From NCBI GenBank assembly GCA_029261475.1, contig JAJDBG010000154.1, positions 1-53,219 on the forward strand: a stretch of DNA of 53,219 nucleotides, written 5' to 3'. The notes below the pieces were generated by a model, which had not been told where the DNA came from, made no database searches, and saw nothing but the letters and a program-made list of their open reading frames with translations. This stretch comes from Nitrospinaceae bacterium (lineage in GTDB: Bacteria; Nitrospinota; Nitrospinia; Nitrospinales; VA-1). The position numbers were made by a program, and so were the translations under genes. Each line of letters begins with the position of its first letter. Positions within the stretch are counted from its first letter, which is position 1. This document shows positions 27,731 to 36,098 of the stretch, piece after piece.

Positions 27731-27746
27731 TCGACGACATCGTCGA
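27731..27746. repeat. 16-base palindrome in the tetrahaem gene leader
   Basis: TCGACGA-CA-TCGTCGA is a perfect inverted repeat, extended outward by AAG/CTT across one mismatch. It lies about 46 bases upstream of the tetrahaem start. It could be a regulator-binding dyad or a leader hairpin; no T run follows on the minus strand, so it does not look like a terminator there. Confidence 0.6.
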
Positions 27747-27879
27747 GCTTTTGATACTCCAAACCAAATATCTACTTCTACCAAGGTAGCACAAGAGGTT
27801 TAAAAAAGCTTGCACCCTCCTTAACCAAACGATACCTAGGCTCGGAGACCTTACGAAAATCTATACCACAGACCTAAGC

Positions 27880-29319
27880 TCAGAATTGATATGCAATTTC
27901 AGATCTCAAACCAAACCCATCAGTGCGTCGCTCCTGCAAAGAATAATGAGCATCAAACTGCCATTGGATTCTCTGCGCTAAACGATGCCGATACTCAAAG
28001 CCAACAGCCATGTCATCAAAACGACCAGGGCTTGTAGCCTTACGCCCAGCAAGCTCCAGAGTGAGACTTCTTCTATGATTCATCCAAAAAGCTTCGTAGC
28101 CGACAGCAAAACCAACCACATCCTCAGATGCACTGCTCAACTCAGAACCAAAATTACCCAAACTCGGGGAAGCAAACAGAATTCCCAAAGCACCAAGAGG
28201 CCCACCAACTACTGGTTCCCGACCCACTTGGGTAAAATTTCCAGAGGCTACGAATGTATTGATATAAACAATATCATCAGATGATTTAGGCGTCCACGAA
28301 ACTTCTGAGGACACCAACACACCGCTACCAACCTTCGCGTTATCGTCCCCCTCAGCAAGCGAACCATTGACCCTGAATGCAGTATTGTAATGACCGATAC
28401 GCTGAATGGTAGACACACCACCATAAAAAGCATCCCCATCTTTTTCACTATCTTCCACATACACCAAATCAAGATTCACTGAGCTTGTGTGCATATCTGC
28501 TGAGTTAAAAAAACCAAACATATGCGCAGAGTCATTGACCTTCGCATTACTCCTACCCAGCTCATTCCAACCCCAAACAAATGAGCTTCTCAGATTCGCA
28601 ACACCGGGCAGACGAATATTATTTCGAACCAGGCCCAAGGCATCCACTTCGTCATTTATCAAGATACCTTCTTGGAATTGCAATAACTGTCGACCCACAG
28701 AAAATCCATAATCCAGCCAAGTATATCCACCCGAGTCTAACCCAGGAAAAAGACTTCCGAAGTCACCCTCAAAAAACAAGGTACGAATATCCATATTTAA
28801 ATTTTGTGAGCCACCACCACCCCGACTGTCATTCAAAGAAACACCCGAAAAGCGGCCCGGCGCATTGCGATCAAGAGGACGAATGCCTATCAGAATTTTC
28901 TCGGTACCCGTCAGCTGAAGATTGGCATACAAATCAAATCGGTTTCTCCACTCAGAAACAGTACTAGCGGAACCGTTATCAAACATTTGCAAAGAAGATC
29001 GCATGGTTCCAAAAACCCATAACTGCGGTTGCCAAACAGCACCCCAGGGGGTAGTAAAACCTTCATCAAGGTTCCCCACACCCAGAAACAGATCTCCCTT
29101 TTCCACTATAAGCGGAGGCCGGGTACCCGTATCAGATGGAGGACGAAGCTGTATATGCTCGTCGGAAAACCGGGGAATACCCTCGGTATCGCCAAGAGGA
29201 TACAAGCCCTCGGCAAATGTCGGCGCAGTCGTAGCAAGAACCAAAGCTCCTGCAAAAACCATCTGGCAGAATTTATTCAATAACCCTGATCGGCTTCCAA
29301 ATTGTCTGTTTACCGACAT
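27880..29319 (-). CDS. Outer-membrane beta-barrel (porin-like) protein
   Basis: 479 residues. A signal peptide ends near TTAPTFA (about residue 36). The mature protein shows alternating polar and hydrophobic beta strands with Gly/Asn/Asp turns throughout and ends in Phe (RSEIAYQF), the usual outer-membrane barrel ending. Strand-like blocks include WRNRFDLYANLQLTG, RRSLTLELAGRKA and RIQWQFDAHYSLQERR. I do not recognise a named family; alginate-export or DUF1302-like barrels are similar in style. Cytochrome genes with signal peptides flank it on both sides in the same direction, suggesting that the barrel houses or escorts electron carriers across the outer membrane. Confidence 0.8.
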   Translation of the reverse strand: MSVNRQFGSRSGLLNKFCQMVFAGALVLATTAPTFAEGLYPLGDTEGIPRFSDEHIQLRPPSDTGTRPPLIVEKGDLFLGVGNLDEGFTTPWGAVWQPQLWVFGTMRSSLQMFDNGSASTVSEWRNRFDLYANLQLTGTEKILIGIRPLDRNAPGRFSGVSLNDSRGGGGSQNLNMDIRTLFFEGDFGSLFPGLDSGGYTWLDYGFSVGRQLLQFQEGILINDEVDALGLVRNNIRLPGVANLRSSFVWGWNELGRSNAKVNDSAHMFGFFNSADMHTSSVNLDLVYVEDSEKDGDAFYGGVSTIQRIGHYNTAFRVNGSLAEGDDNAKVGSGVLVSSEVSWTPKSSDDIVYINTFVASGNFTQVGREPVVGGPLGALGILFASPSLGNFGSELSSASEDVVGFAVGYEAFWMNHRRSLTLELAGRKATSPGRFDDMAVGFEYRHRLAQRIQWQFDAHYSLQERRTDGFGLRSEIAYQF

Positions 29320-29385
29320 CCACTTTCTCCAATAACAATTAATAAAAAAACTTCTAAAGAGGCAATACCCGCCACCCCATCTATT

Positions 29386-31269
29386 TTATTTTGACATACC
29401 CAAGTCGAGCTCTTTCTCCCACAAGATCTCATGCCCAGCCGCAACACCATCGACGACCTCACGGGCACTCATTGCATAATCAAAGCCTCGCTTCTGAATC
29501 GCTCCAACCAAGTTTGCAGGAGCCATTGAAGCCTTAAATTCGACACGCAATTTATAAGGACCTTCATGCCCAACCAAATCATCCTCATCAACCTCATACT
29601 CAGCCCAACGATGACCCAATGGCTCTATTCCTCGACGATGATTCCGCTCGGTAGCAGGCTCTCCCGTCAAGATCAGAGACTGAATGGACGGCCGTACAAA
29701 TGGGATAGTTGTAACAGGATACGGAATCGGAATAATCCGCTCTCGCTCCCCACCACGAAGATTCTGAACTACGAATCGAGAGCGTAGGTCGAACAGCTGC
29801 TCATCCAACGGCAGAGTGCCGGTATGAACATAGGAGGACTCATGATCCCTAACGTCACCATTAGGATCAAGATCACCCGACTCAAACACAAGCTCACCCT
29901 TCGCGTCCTTAACCGTAACATGCAACCAAACCAAACGCTCACCAGTGAACCCTGTAGGCACGTTGTGCCCGTCGGTCTTGTTAGAAACTCTCACCTTAAA
30001 TTCAATCCCATCCGAACCAACCTCGTCGACTACAACCTCGTCCAACGAGTAACCGTTTCGCAAAACCTCCAGGCGCATCGTCCTGGCATAAGCCAAACGC
30101 TCAAATTGAACCTTAAGGATTTCACGAGCGTCATAACGATCATCTACAGAATCCCACTTTTCAGGGAACTCCGCACCATCAGGAACATTGTCTTCAAATT
30201 CATCCGTCCCCCAACCTGCCTTATGGTCAAACTGGAGCCATTCCCTCATGGTAGCCATTTCTTGAGCTTCAGCATTGTGCGGGAATATCCCCGGATGAAT
30301 TACAGAATAATCCGGTCCGGCGAAAAAGTGACTTGTAATTTTCCTAGGTGCAGTTTCTCGCCCACCGACAACCGCGCCCGGCCCTTCATCATAACCAGAA
30401 GGAATCCCTTGAATCTTACCCATATGGCAATCTTGACAGGTAACACCATTCTTAGCCGCAGGGGAAAGTCGGTACTCACTAAAAGCCTCTTCCAACCTGA
30501 ATCCATTCAGCAAGGTCACATCGTGACAAGTTGCACAAAAAATCGGATCAGACATGGAGGGGAATTTTTTAATTTCAGTATGAATCTTTCGGCCAGGCTG
30601 ACCCTTCTCTGTCACAACGCGGAATTTATCATCCTTCAAAACGTTTTCCAGCTCTTCGTTTCCCTTAGGTCCGTAAACAGGCTGCAGCAAATCACCCTTC
30701 ACCAAAGCAAGCCGACCACTGCGCTTATTGTAATCTTTATTCAATCGATGACAAACCACACAGGTGATACCCTCACGCGAGGTAGGATGTCTGTCCAGAT
30801 TGGACATAAAAGGAGACTCACCCAGGTTTGCACCTATCGGGCTATGACAACGCAGACAAAAGTCACCATTGGTACCACTGCTCAATTCATTGATCTCACT
30901 ACTAAGAGATAAATAGACAGGGCTCAATTGTGCGTACGAGTGCGAGGAAACTGCCCACTCTTTATAATGCTTAGGGTGACAGGTTCCACAAGTAGCCGCA
31001 GAAGGGTAACTGCTCTCCGCAAACAAGGCCTCATGTTCTGCCGCCGCTTGCAAAGCGATATCAGTCTCGCCATCAGCAGTGTCCGCTCCCTCTTTGCTCA
31101 TCATTTTCTCACCCGCCATCTTATCCTTTTCCATTGGCGCGGACTTGCCATCCATAGCACCTACGGGTTGAAATGAGAGCGCAATCAAAAGCAGACTAAA
31201 AAGTGGTACCGCAAATAAACATCTTTGAAAGGGGACGCCGAAGCTGAGGAAGTTATGCCGTCGATTCAT
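29386..31269 (-). CDS. Pentahaem cytochrome c (c554-like, large)
   Basis: 627 residues from MNRRHNFLSFG, preferred because AGGA lies 9 bases before it; an ATG eight codons earlier lacks one. A signal peptide ends near QPVGA and is followed by a Met/Lys/Glu/Asp-rich stretch. Haem sites are CGTCH, CLRCH, CVVCH, CATCH and CQDCH, all within residues about 90-290. The second half has no haem site; it has beta-rich segments such as GIEFKVRVSNKTDGHNVPTGFTGERLVWLHV, given here in part as NKTDGHNVPTGF. The HNxPTG motif recurs in the pentahaem protein at 47705. A strong promoter candidate lies 140 bases upstream, making this the first gene of the cytochrome-barrel-cytochrome unit. Confidence 0.87.
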   Translation of the reverse strand: MNRRHNFLSFGVPFQRCLFAVPLFSLLLIALSFQPVGAMDGKSAPMEKDKMAGEKMMSKEGADTADGETDIALQAAAEHEALFAESSYPSAATCGTCHPKHYKEWAVSSHSYAQLSPVYLSLSSEINELSSGTNGDFCLRCHSPIGANLGESPFMSNLDRHPTSREGITCVVCHRLNKDYNKRSGRLALVKGDLLQPVYGPKGNEELENVLKDDKFRVVTEKGQPGRKIHTEIKKFPSMSDPIFCATCHDVTLLNGFRLEEAFSEYRLSPAAKNGVTCQDCHMGKIQGIPSGYDEGPGAVVGGRETAPRKITSHFFAGPDYSVIHPGIFPHNAEAQEMATMREWLQFDHKAGWGTDEFEDNVPDGAEFPEKWDSVDDRYDAREILKVQFERLAYARTMRLEVLRNGYSLDEVVVDEVGSDGIEFKVRVSNKTDGHNVPTGFTGERLVWLHVTVKDAKGELVFESGDLDPNGDVRDHESSYVHTGTLPLDEQLFDLRSRFVVQNLRGGERERIIPIPYPVTTIPFVRPSIQSLILTGEPATERNHRRGIEPLGHRWAEYEVDEDDLVGHEGPYKLRVEFKASMAPANLVGAIQKRGFDYAMSAREVVDGVAAGHEILWEKELDLGMSK

Positions 31270-31407
31270 TTTTGTATCCTGTTTCAATCCCATAATGACC
31301 GGTTTTACTTTTGACGTGGCGGGAGTTACTAATAACTGTCAAAAGCTTATGCTAAAAATGCGATTATTTTACATCAAAGATAGGTGAGGTCAAGCGATTT
31401 CGAAAAG

Positions 31408-31435
31408 ATTATATTCTTTTTTCTTGCATTTGCAA
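31408..31435 (-). promoter_or_regulatory. Sigma-70 promoter candidate for the cytochrome-barrel unit
   Basis: On the minus strand TTGCAA and a perfect TATAAT are separated by 16 bases, within an AT-rich stretch. Transcription would start near 31401 and give a leader of about 130 bases before the pentahaem gene. The non-coding stretch 31270-31619 contains this and the tRNA terminator at 31585-31613, and no further gene. Confidence 0.6.
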
Positions 31436-31584
31436 AACTTAAACACAACAACAAAAACAATAGAATAATAAAAACAATGTCATGGAATCATGCGAAAACA
31501 AATACACCCAAAACTTGATTTTGCCACACTCTAATTTATTTTGGGCTTTGCCACTAAAAAACACTCAGTAAAAAAACATAAAAA

Positions 31585-31613
31585 AAGGGCTCGCAGTAAA
31601 ACTGCAAGCCCTT
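31585..31613 (-). terminator. Terminator after the tRNA pair
   Basis: AAGGGCTCGCAGT pairs with ACTGCAAGCCCTT (one mismatch) around an AAA loop, and on the minus strand the stem is followed by a run of T. It lies just beyond tRNA-Asp and should end the tRNA transcript. Confidence 0.8.
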
Positions 31614-31619
31614 AATAAA

Positions 31620-31696
31620 TGGCGGGGCCGACGAGATTCGAACTCGCGACCTCTGGCGTGACAGGCCAGCATTCTAACCAACTGAACTACGACCCC
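31620..31696 (-). tRNA. tRNA-Asp (anticodon GUC)
   Basis: A 77-base cloverleaf. The acceptor is GGGGTCG/CGGCCCC including a T-G pair, the D arm begins GTTCAG, the anticodon loop CTGTCAC gives GTC, and the T loop is TTCGAAT. The discriminator is G and CCA is encoded. It is 108 bases from tRNA-Val on the same strand. Confidence 0.97.
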
Positions 31697-31804
31697 GCTT
31701 TTTTTCAGTCAAATTTCTTTATTGTTGCCAACTCATTTACATCTTGCAAAAAAAAAGCCACAAGTGCAAGCGGCAATTCACCTAAACAGCTTTAAATATA
31801 AGAA

Positions 31805-31877
31805 TGGGCGGAACAGGGCTCGAACCTGTGACCCCCGGCTTGTAAGGCCGGTGCTCTTCCAGCTGAGCTATCCGCCC
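31805..31877 (-). tRNA. tRNA-Val (anticodon UAC)
   Basis: A 73-base cloverleaf. The acceptor is GGGCGGA/TCCGCCC, the anticodon stem CGGCC/GGCCG-type encloses the loop CTTACAA so the anticodon is TAC, and the T loop is TTCGAGC. The discriminator is A. CCA is not encoded, unlike tRNA-Asp beside it. Confidence 0.96.
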
Positions 31878-32138
31878 CAAAAACTTCCAACTAAAAGCTC
31901 TAGAGGAATGGGAGTATATTGATGGAATATTTCCCTGTCAAGAAATTTAAACAGCAAACATCAATTAATTTTTTTAGCAAACTCCTCGCAACCGCTTTGC
32001 CCTTCAAGTAATTGCAATACTCTCACATAAAAAAGATCGATCCGCTCATTGTCCTTCTACTGTATTCTATCCAAAAAAAACAATCCATTATTAGGATTGA
32101 CAGTGCCTTTCTCCGCATTTAGTATACAAGTGCTTGGT

Positions 32139-32169
32139 TTGAGAGATTTCCTATGGTTTTCTATATAAT
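32139..32169 (+). promoter_or_regulatory. Sigma-70 promoter candidate for the PilZ-like gene
   Basis: TTGAGA is followed after 17 bases by TATATAAT, which offers -10 hexamers TATATA (17-base spacer) or TATAAT (19-base spacer). It precedes the PilZ-like gene by about 55 bases. The rest of 31878-32225 is AT-rich and holds no gene I can support. Confidence 0.5.
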
Positions 32170-32225
32170 TAACATAGCGGAATTATCCTTAGCAGGTATG
32201 CTGAATTTACTCTTCAGTTCACACA

Positions 32226-32747
32226 ATGCTTGATCTCTCGCCGGGTTGCGAGACTACAAATTTTCAGTCATTGGAAACTTTTTTTCAATCACCGCGCATG
32301 CTCCAAGATATCCTTTCTTCCATTGAAGGCTTGCCTATGGAGGACCTGCTAAGGATCAAAAATCATCTCAACCACTTGATCGCCAAAGAAGATAAGAAAT
32401 CTCTTGGGAAGAGAAAGTACAGGCGCGCCAAAACTCGTTTATCCGGTTCACTTGAAATTGAGCGCGAAAAAGAATTTTACGACCAAACTCATAAAGTCGA
32501 TATCATCGAGATGTCTATAAACAGCTTGGTACTTGCCTCCAGCACTACAATAATTGAGGGCGACCTGCTTCAGGTTTTATTCAGGCACCCCACAACGGGT
32601 GAAAAAAAAATCATCGACTGCCAAGCGGAAAGAGTCCAAGAGTCTGGAGAAGCTTCTGCCCTTGTTTACCAGACCGTAGCAAAAATTGTAGGAAAAGAAA
32701 CGATTCAAAAATATAGAGATATGTTAAAAAAAAGAGGGCAGTTTTAA
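32226..32747 (+). CDS. PilZ-like domain protein
   Basis: 173 residues; an alternative start is MLQDILSSIEG at 32298. A helical N-terminal part (about 25-60) is followed by a beta-rich domain that begins KRKYRRAKTRL, resembling the RxxxR motif of PilZ domains. The second motif, normally D/N-x-S-x-x-G, reads EMSINSLVLAS and lacks the Gly, so cyclic-di-GMP binding is doubtful. The C-terminus is a basic helix. Its position upstream of a GAF/GGDEF-like protein and mreB hints at a signalling role in envelope growth. Confidence 0.6.
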   Translation: MLDLSPGCETTNFQSLETFFQSPRMLQDILSSIEGLPMEDLLRIKNHLNHLIAKEDKKSLGKRKYRRAKTRLSGSLEIEREKEFYDQTHKVDIIEMSINSLVLASSTTIIEGDLLQVLFRHPTTGEKKIIDCQAERVQESGEASALVYQTVAKIVGKETIQKYRDMLKKRGQF

Positions 32748-32827
32748 ATCTCTCTCATGCCCTCAAGTTCAATTCAAATTTGACGCAAAGCTCCTTAACT
32801 ACTTTCTAACAATCACTCTCCGATTGA

Positions 32828-34255
32828 ATGAAAACTCCCGAGATCATCACTCACTTGGTTCACCTTGCAGGAAATGTAGCTGACGCTTACACTGCCGCTC
32901 TGTTTCGCTTTGACCATGAAGCAAACGCTCTGGTGCTCAGCCAGCATATGACTTTGAGCATGAAATTTGATGAGGCTGTTAAAATTCCGATAGGGAACGG
33001 CCCTATTGGTAAGGCGGCTTTGACAGGTGAACCTGTCCTCATCGAAAATTTCAAAGACTCGACTTCCCAATTAAAAATCTACAGAGGTGAGGAAAATTTG
33101 AAGAGTTTCCTCGCTATGCCAGTGATTGACGAACACGGCAAAGTTTTGGGGATTTTGTCGCTGGACAGCAAACAAAGTTACAGCTTTCCACCAAAACTAC
33201 TGAAAATCATCACGGAATTTACCGAACAAATAGCCGCGAACATGCGCCGTGAAGAAGATGAAAATAAGGCGGAAGGGAAGACCTGGCCTTTTTTTCGCGA
33301 ATTAGGAACATTCAGTCGCTTCATTGCAGAATCGCCTCAATTCCATGATCTCTCTCAACGGCTTTTACAAATACCACCAGAAATATTTGAGTGCGACGCG
33401 GTCGCCGTCGTGCAGTTTGAAGAAGGTCGATTCCCCGGGAAAGTTCGCAGTCACAGAGGCTTCTCACAAAACATGGATGAAATCTTGGTCGAGGAGGGGC
33501 GTGGATTGGTCGGTTCCTGCGCCAAGACTAAAAACTCTGTCCTCATCGAAAATGCCGCTCAACGCAAACTGGCTTTGTTCAACGAAATCGAAGAACCGGA
33601 ACCCTTTCTGTCTTTCGCCGCAATTCCATTGATAACGAAAGATCAATTACGGGGTGTTCTGCTTTGCGCAAACCACGAGTCGCATTCTATAAGCTCTGAA
33701 GATGTTGATCGTTTGGGAATCATCGGATCATCTGCGGGTGTATCAATCTATTGTTCCGAAACTCGGCAAAAGGCCCAATATGAAAGCCGTGTGGATATCG
33801 TCACGGGTGCACCGAATTATCGTTTTCTTATAGAAAATCGGGAAATTGTCCAGAGCGAAATATTCCAGGAAAATAAGCCTGTCTACTTTTTAATGGCGCG
33901 CTTGCCTAAATTATTATCTATCTACGAAAATCATGGGGCCGACTGCGCCGATCAATTGCTTCGCCAATTGCTATCCCTATTCTCACGCTCCGCGCCTTCA
34001 CCCAAATACATTTTCAAATATTCTGACAACACATTTTTACTTGTCTTGCTGGATCGAACCCGGGAAGAAGTCTTGTCTTTGGAAGGAAAGCTTCGCCATG
34101 TTTTCGATAACAACCGATTTTACTCAATGTCCATTGCTCTTGACCTAAAGGTCGAAATGGGCTTGTCAGCCTTTCCCACAGATGGAAAGAATCTGACGGA
34201 ATTAATAGGTCTCGCTTACGGGCGAGCCTCTCAAACCCTTGCAGAAACTACCTGA
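32828..34255 (+). CDS. GAF-GAF protein with degenerate GGDEF domain
   Basis: 475 residues, cytoplasmic, no membrane helix. The first GAF domain covers about 5-150 (VKIPIGNGPIGKAALTGEPV, SFLAMPVIDEHGKVLGILSL). The second covers about 170-310 (VEEGRGLVGSCAKTKNSVLI, AIPLITKDQLRGVLLC). The C-terminal domain (about 325-470) has the GGDEF fold pattern, with DIVTGAPNYRFL at its start in place of DxLTGLxNRR, and the active-site motif is replaced by YSDNTFLL. It therefore should not make cyclic-di-GMP and probably senses or scaffolds. It overlaps mreB by one base (TGATG), indicating coupled translation and a link to cell shape. Confidence 0.82.
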   Translation: MKTPEIITHLVHLAGNVADAYTAALFRFDHEANALVLSQHMTLSMKFDEAVKIPIGNGPIGKAALTGEPVLIENFKDSTSQLKIYRGEENLKSFLAMPVIDEHGKVLGILSLDSKQSYSFPPKLLKIITEFTEQIAANMRREEDENKAEGKTWPFFRELGTFSRFIAESPQFHDLSQRLLQIPPEIFECDAVAVVQFEEGRFPGKVRSHRGFSQNMDEILVEEGRGLVGSCAKTKNSVLIENAAQRKLALFNEIEEPEPFLSFAAIPLITKDQLRGVLLCANHESHSISSEDVDRLGIIGSSAGVSIYCSETRQKAQYESRVDIVTGAPNYRFLIENREIVQSEIFQENKPVYFLMARLPKLLSIYENHGADCADQLLRQLLSLFSRSAPSPKYIFKYSDNTFLLVLLDRTREEVLSLEGKLRHVFDNNRFYSMSIALDLKVEMGLSAFPTDGKNLTELIGLAYGRASQTLAETT

Positions 34256-35280
34256 TGGGACTATTTAACTCTATATTAAATTTATTCAAAGCAAACCTGG
34301 CCATGGATCTGGGGACAGCAAATACTCTTGTCTATGTCCGCACTAAAGGCATTGTGCTCGACGAACCTTCGGTGGTTGCGGTTAATTCCGAGGGCGTTGT
34401 CGAAGCGGTTGGACTCGAAGCAAAGAAAATGTACGGTAGAACACATTCTAAACTGGAGGCCATTCGCCCCATGAAGGATGGCGTGATCGCCGACTTTGAC
34501 ATCACCAACAAGATGATTCAGTATTTCATCAAAAAAACCTTGCCGCGCACGTTCATGGTGAGCACTCATATGGTCATTGGAGTGCCGACCTGCATCACTC
34601 AGGTAGAGAAAAAAGCGGTCATCGATGCGGCTCTTATGGCTGGGGCAAAGCGGGCAAACCTTGTTGAAGAACCAATGGCCGCGGCTATCGGTGTTGGTAT
34701 CCCCGTGCATCGGCCTGAAGGCAATATGGTCATCGACATTGGAGGCGGCACTTCGGATGTCGCTGTCATCTCACTTTCTGCCATTGCATACGGCGAGTCC
34801 ATACGTCTTGCAGGGGACGAGATAGACGAGTCCATCGTCCGTCACATGCGCCTGAAACATCATCTCAACATCGGTATTTTTGAGGCCGAAAGAGTCAAAA
34901 TAGCAATCGGCAGTGCCTACCCTCTTGAAGAAAGCATCAGCACTGAGGTCAAGGGACTCAATGTCAAAACAGGTATCCCCACATCCATTGTCATCGACGA
35001 TACGGAAATTCGCGAAGCAATGAGCGAATCTCTTGCCACAATCACCAGTGCCGTACTGCGTGCCTTGGAAAAAACGCCGCCTGAACTTTCTGCGGATATT
35101 CACTCTAATGGCATCTACCTCACTGGAGGCGGAGCACTGATACGAGGCCTGGACAAACTGTTGGAAGAAAAAACAACTCTTAAAGTTTACACTCCAGAAG
35201 ACCCACTACTGAGCATTGTAAAGGGTGCTGGAGCGATACTCGACGATTTTGAAAACATGAAAAAAGTTTGCGTCAGCTGA
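34255..35280 (+). CDS. mreB: Rod shape-determining protein MreB
   Basis: 341 residues, the standard length. The actin-like ATPase motifs are MDLGTANTLVYVRTKGIVL (phosphate 1, about 17-35), MVIDIGGGTSDVAVISL (phosphate 2), and NGIYLTGGGALIRGLDKLL (adenosine region). It polymerises under the inner membrane and guides lateral wall synthesis. The usual mreC, mreD and rodA do not follow; instead a Cys-rich protein and a ferredoxin do. It is translationally coupled to the GAF-GAF protein. Confidence 0.97.
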   Translation: MGLFNSILNLFKANLAMDLGTANTLVYVRTKGIVLDEPSVVAVNSEGVVEAVGLEAKKMYGRTHSKLEAIRPMKDGVIADFDITNKMIQYFIKKTLPRTFMVSTHMVIGVPTCITQVEKKAVIDAALMAGAKRANLVEEPMAAAIGVGIPVHRPEGNMVIDIGGGTSDVAVISLSAIAYGESIRLAGDEIDESIVRHMRLKHHLNIGIFEAERVKIAIGSAYPLEESISTEVKGLNVKTGIPTSIVIDDTEIREAMSESLATITSAVLRALEKTPPELSADIHSNGIYLTGGGALIRGLDKLLEEKTTLKVYTPEDPLLSIVKGAGAILDDFENMKKVCVS

Positions 35281-35325
35281 CCTGATTTATCGAACGCAAT
35301 TCACCATTATGCAAGCAACTACAAA

Positions 35326-35652
35326 ATGAGCTCACAATTCAATTGTCAGGAATGTCATCAACCTGTAGAATCGCTCCCGACTCAAGCCGAATACGATGGG
35401 CAGGAAATTTTTCTTTTCGATCCTGTTGTATGCAAATCCTGCCTGTTACAGCTTTGCGAAAAGCACTCTACGGTTTGTGTCAACTGCGGCAATGCCATCC
35501 CTCCCTTTAGCCAGGTAGGAGCCTTAAAGGCTGATGACGGCGAGATGCAACTGGTGCATATGACCAATGCCTGTTCCACCGTTGGAAGTGCTTTCCACGG
35601 ATATTGGGGAAAAGGCCAATTAAGAAATCTCATTCAAATTGAAGCATGCTAA
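35326..35652 (+). CDS. Small Cys-rich (zinc-ribbon-like) protein
   Basis: 108 residues, no signal peptide. Cys pairs are NCQECH (about 7-11), VCKSCLLQLC (about 35-44) and VCVNCG (about 51-55), with two later single Cys. The NCQECH match to CXXCH is not a haem site, because the protein is cytoplasmic; zinc binding is the likely role. Further along lies AFHGYWGKGQL. I recognise no named family. It overlaps the ferredoxin gene by seven bases, so the two are probably made together. Confidence 0.7.
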   Translation: MSSQFNCQECHQPVESLPTQAEYDGQEIFLFDPVVCKSCLLQLCEKHSTVCVNCGNAIPPFSQVGALKADDGEMQLVHMTNACSTVGSAFHGYWGKGQLRNLIQIEAC

Positions 35653-35954
35653 ATATTAAATTTGTCACTCAAAATCGAACGATCCAAGTCGAACCCGGTG
35701 AGACTTTGCGCTCAGCGGCAATCCAAAACACGCTGAGCATTTATCCGAACATTAAGAAAATACTGAACTGTCGAGGACGCGGTCTGTGCAGTGCCTGCAA
35801 GGTGGAAATCGTAACAGGCAACGTTGGCGCACCCAACGAGATCGAGAAAAAAAATCTCGAGAAGCAATTGAAAGCCAATCCCAACGTTCGACTTGCCTGC
35901 CAAATCACCTTGACCGACGAAATGGACGGGCTTGAGGTGCGCACACATATTTAA
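35646..35954 (+). CDS. [2Fe-2S] ferredoxin, plant type
   Basis: 102 residues. The cluster ligands are Cys42, Cys48 and Cys51 in NCRGRGLCSACKV and Cys85 in RLACQI, the CX5CX2CXnC pattern of plant and vertebrate type ferredoxins. It is a soluble one-electron carrier. Spacing between the third and fourth Cys is 33 residues. It overlaps the Cys-rich gene. The partner is unknown; the [2Fe-2S] reductase in this window is far away. Confidence 0.9.
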   Translation: MLNIKFVTQNRTIQVEPGETLRSAAIQNTLSIYPNIKKILNCRGRGLCSACKVEIVTGNVGAPNEIEKKNLEKQLKANPNVRLACQITLTDEMDGLEVRTHI

Positions 35955-36098
35955 CGGGCAAACCGCCGAAGGAACGGGTCACAACGTTTTGACAAAGCCA
36001 GTCCTGTACCGACGCGACATCTTTCTTTCCCTGCAAACATATCTACTCGCAGGTTTCACAGAACACAAATATCCACCAACCCCACACAGGTAAAGATC

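Noticed and set aside
29824-30912. A 362-codon plus-strand frame opposite the pentahaem gene
   Set aside because: It is antisense to a clear five-haem cytochrome with signal peptide, and its composition and lack of motifs mark it as an antisense shadow.
35343-35361. CXXCH match (NCQECH) as a haem site
   Set aside because: The protein has no signal peptide and several other CxxC pairs, so zinc binding in the cytoplasm is more likely.
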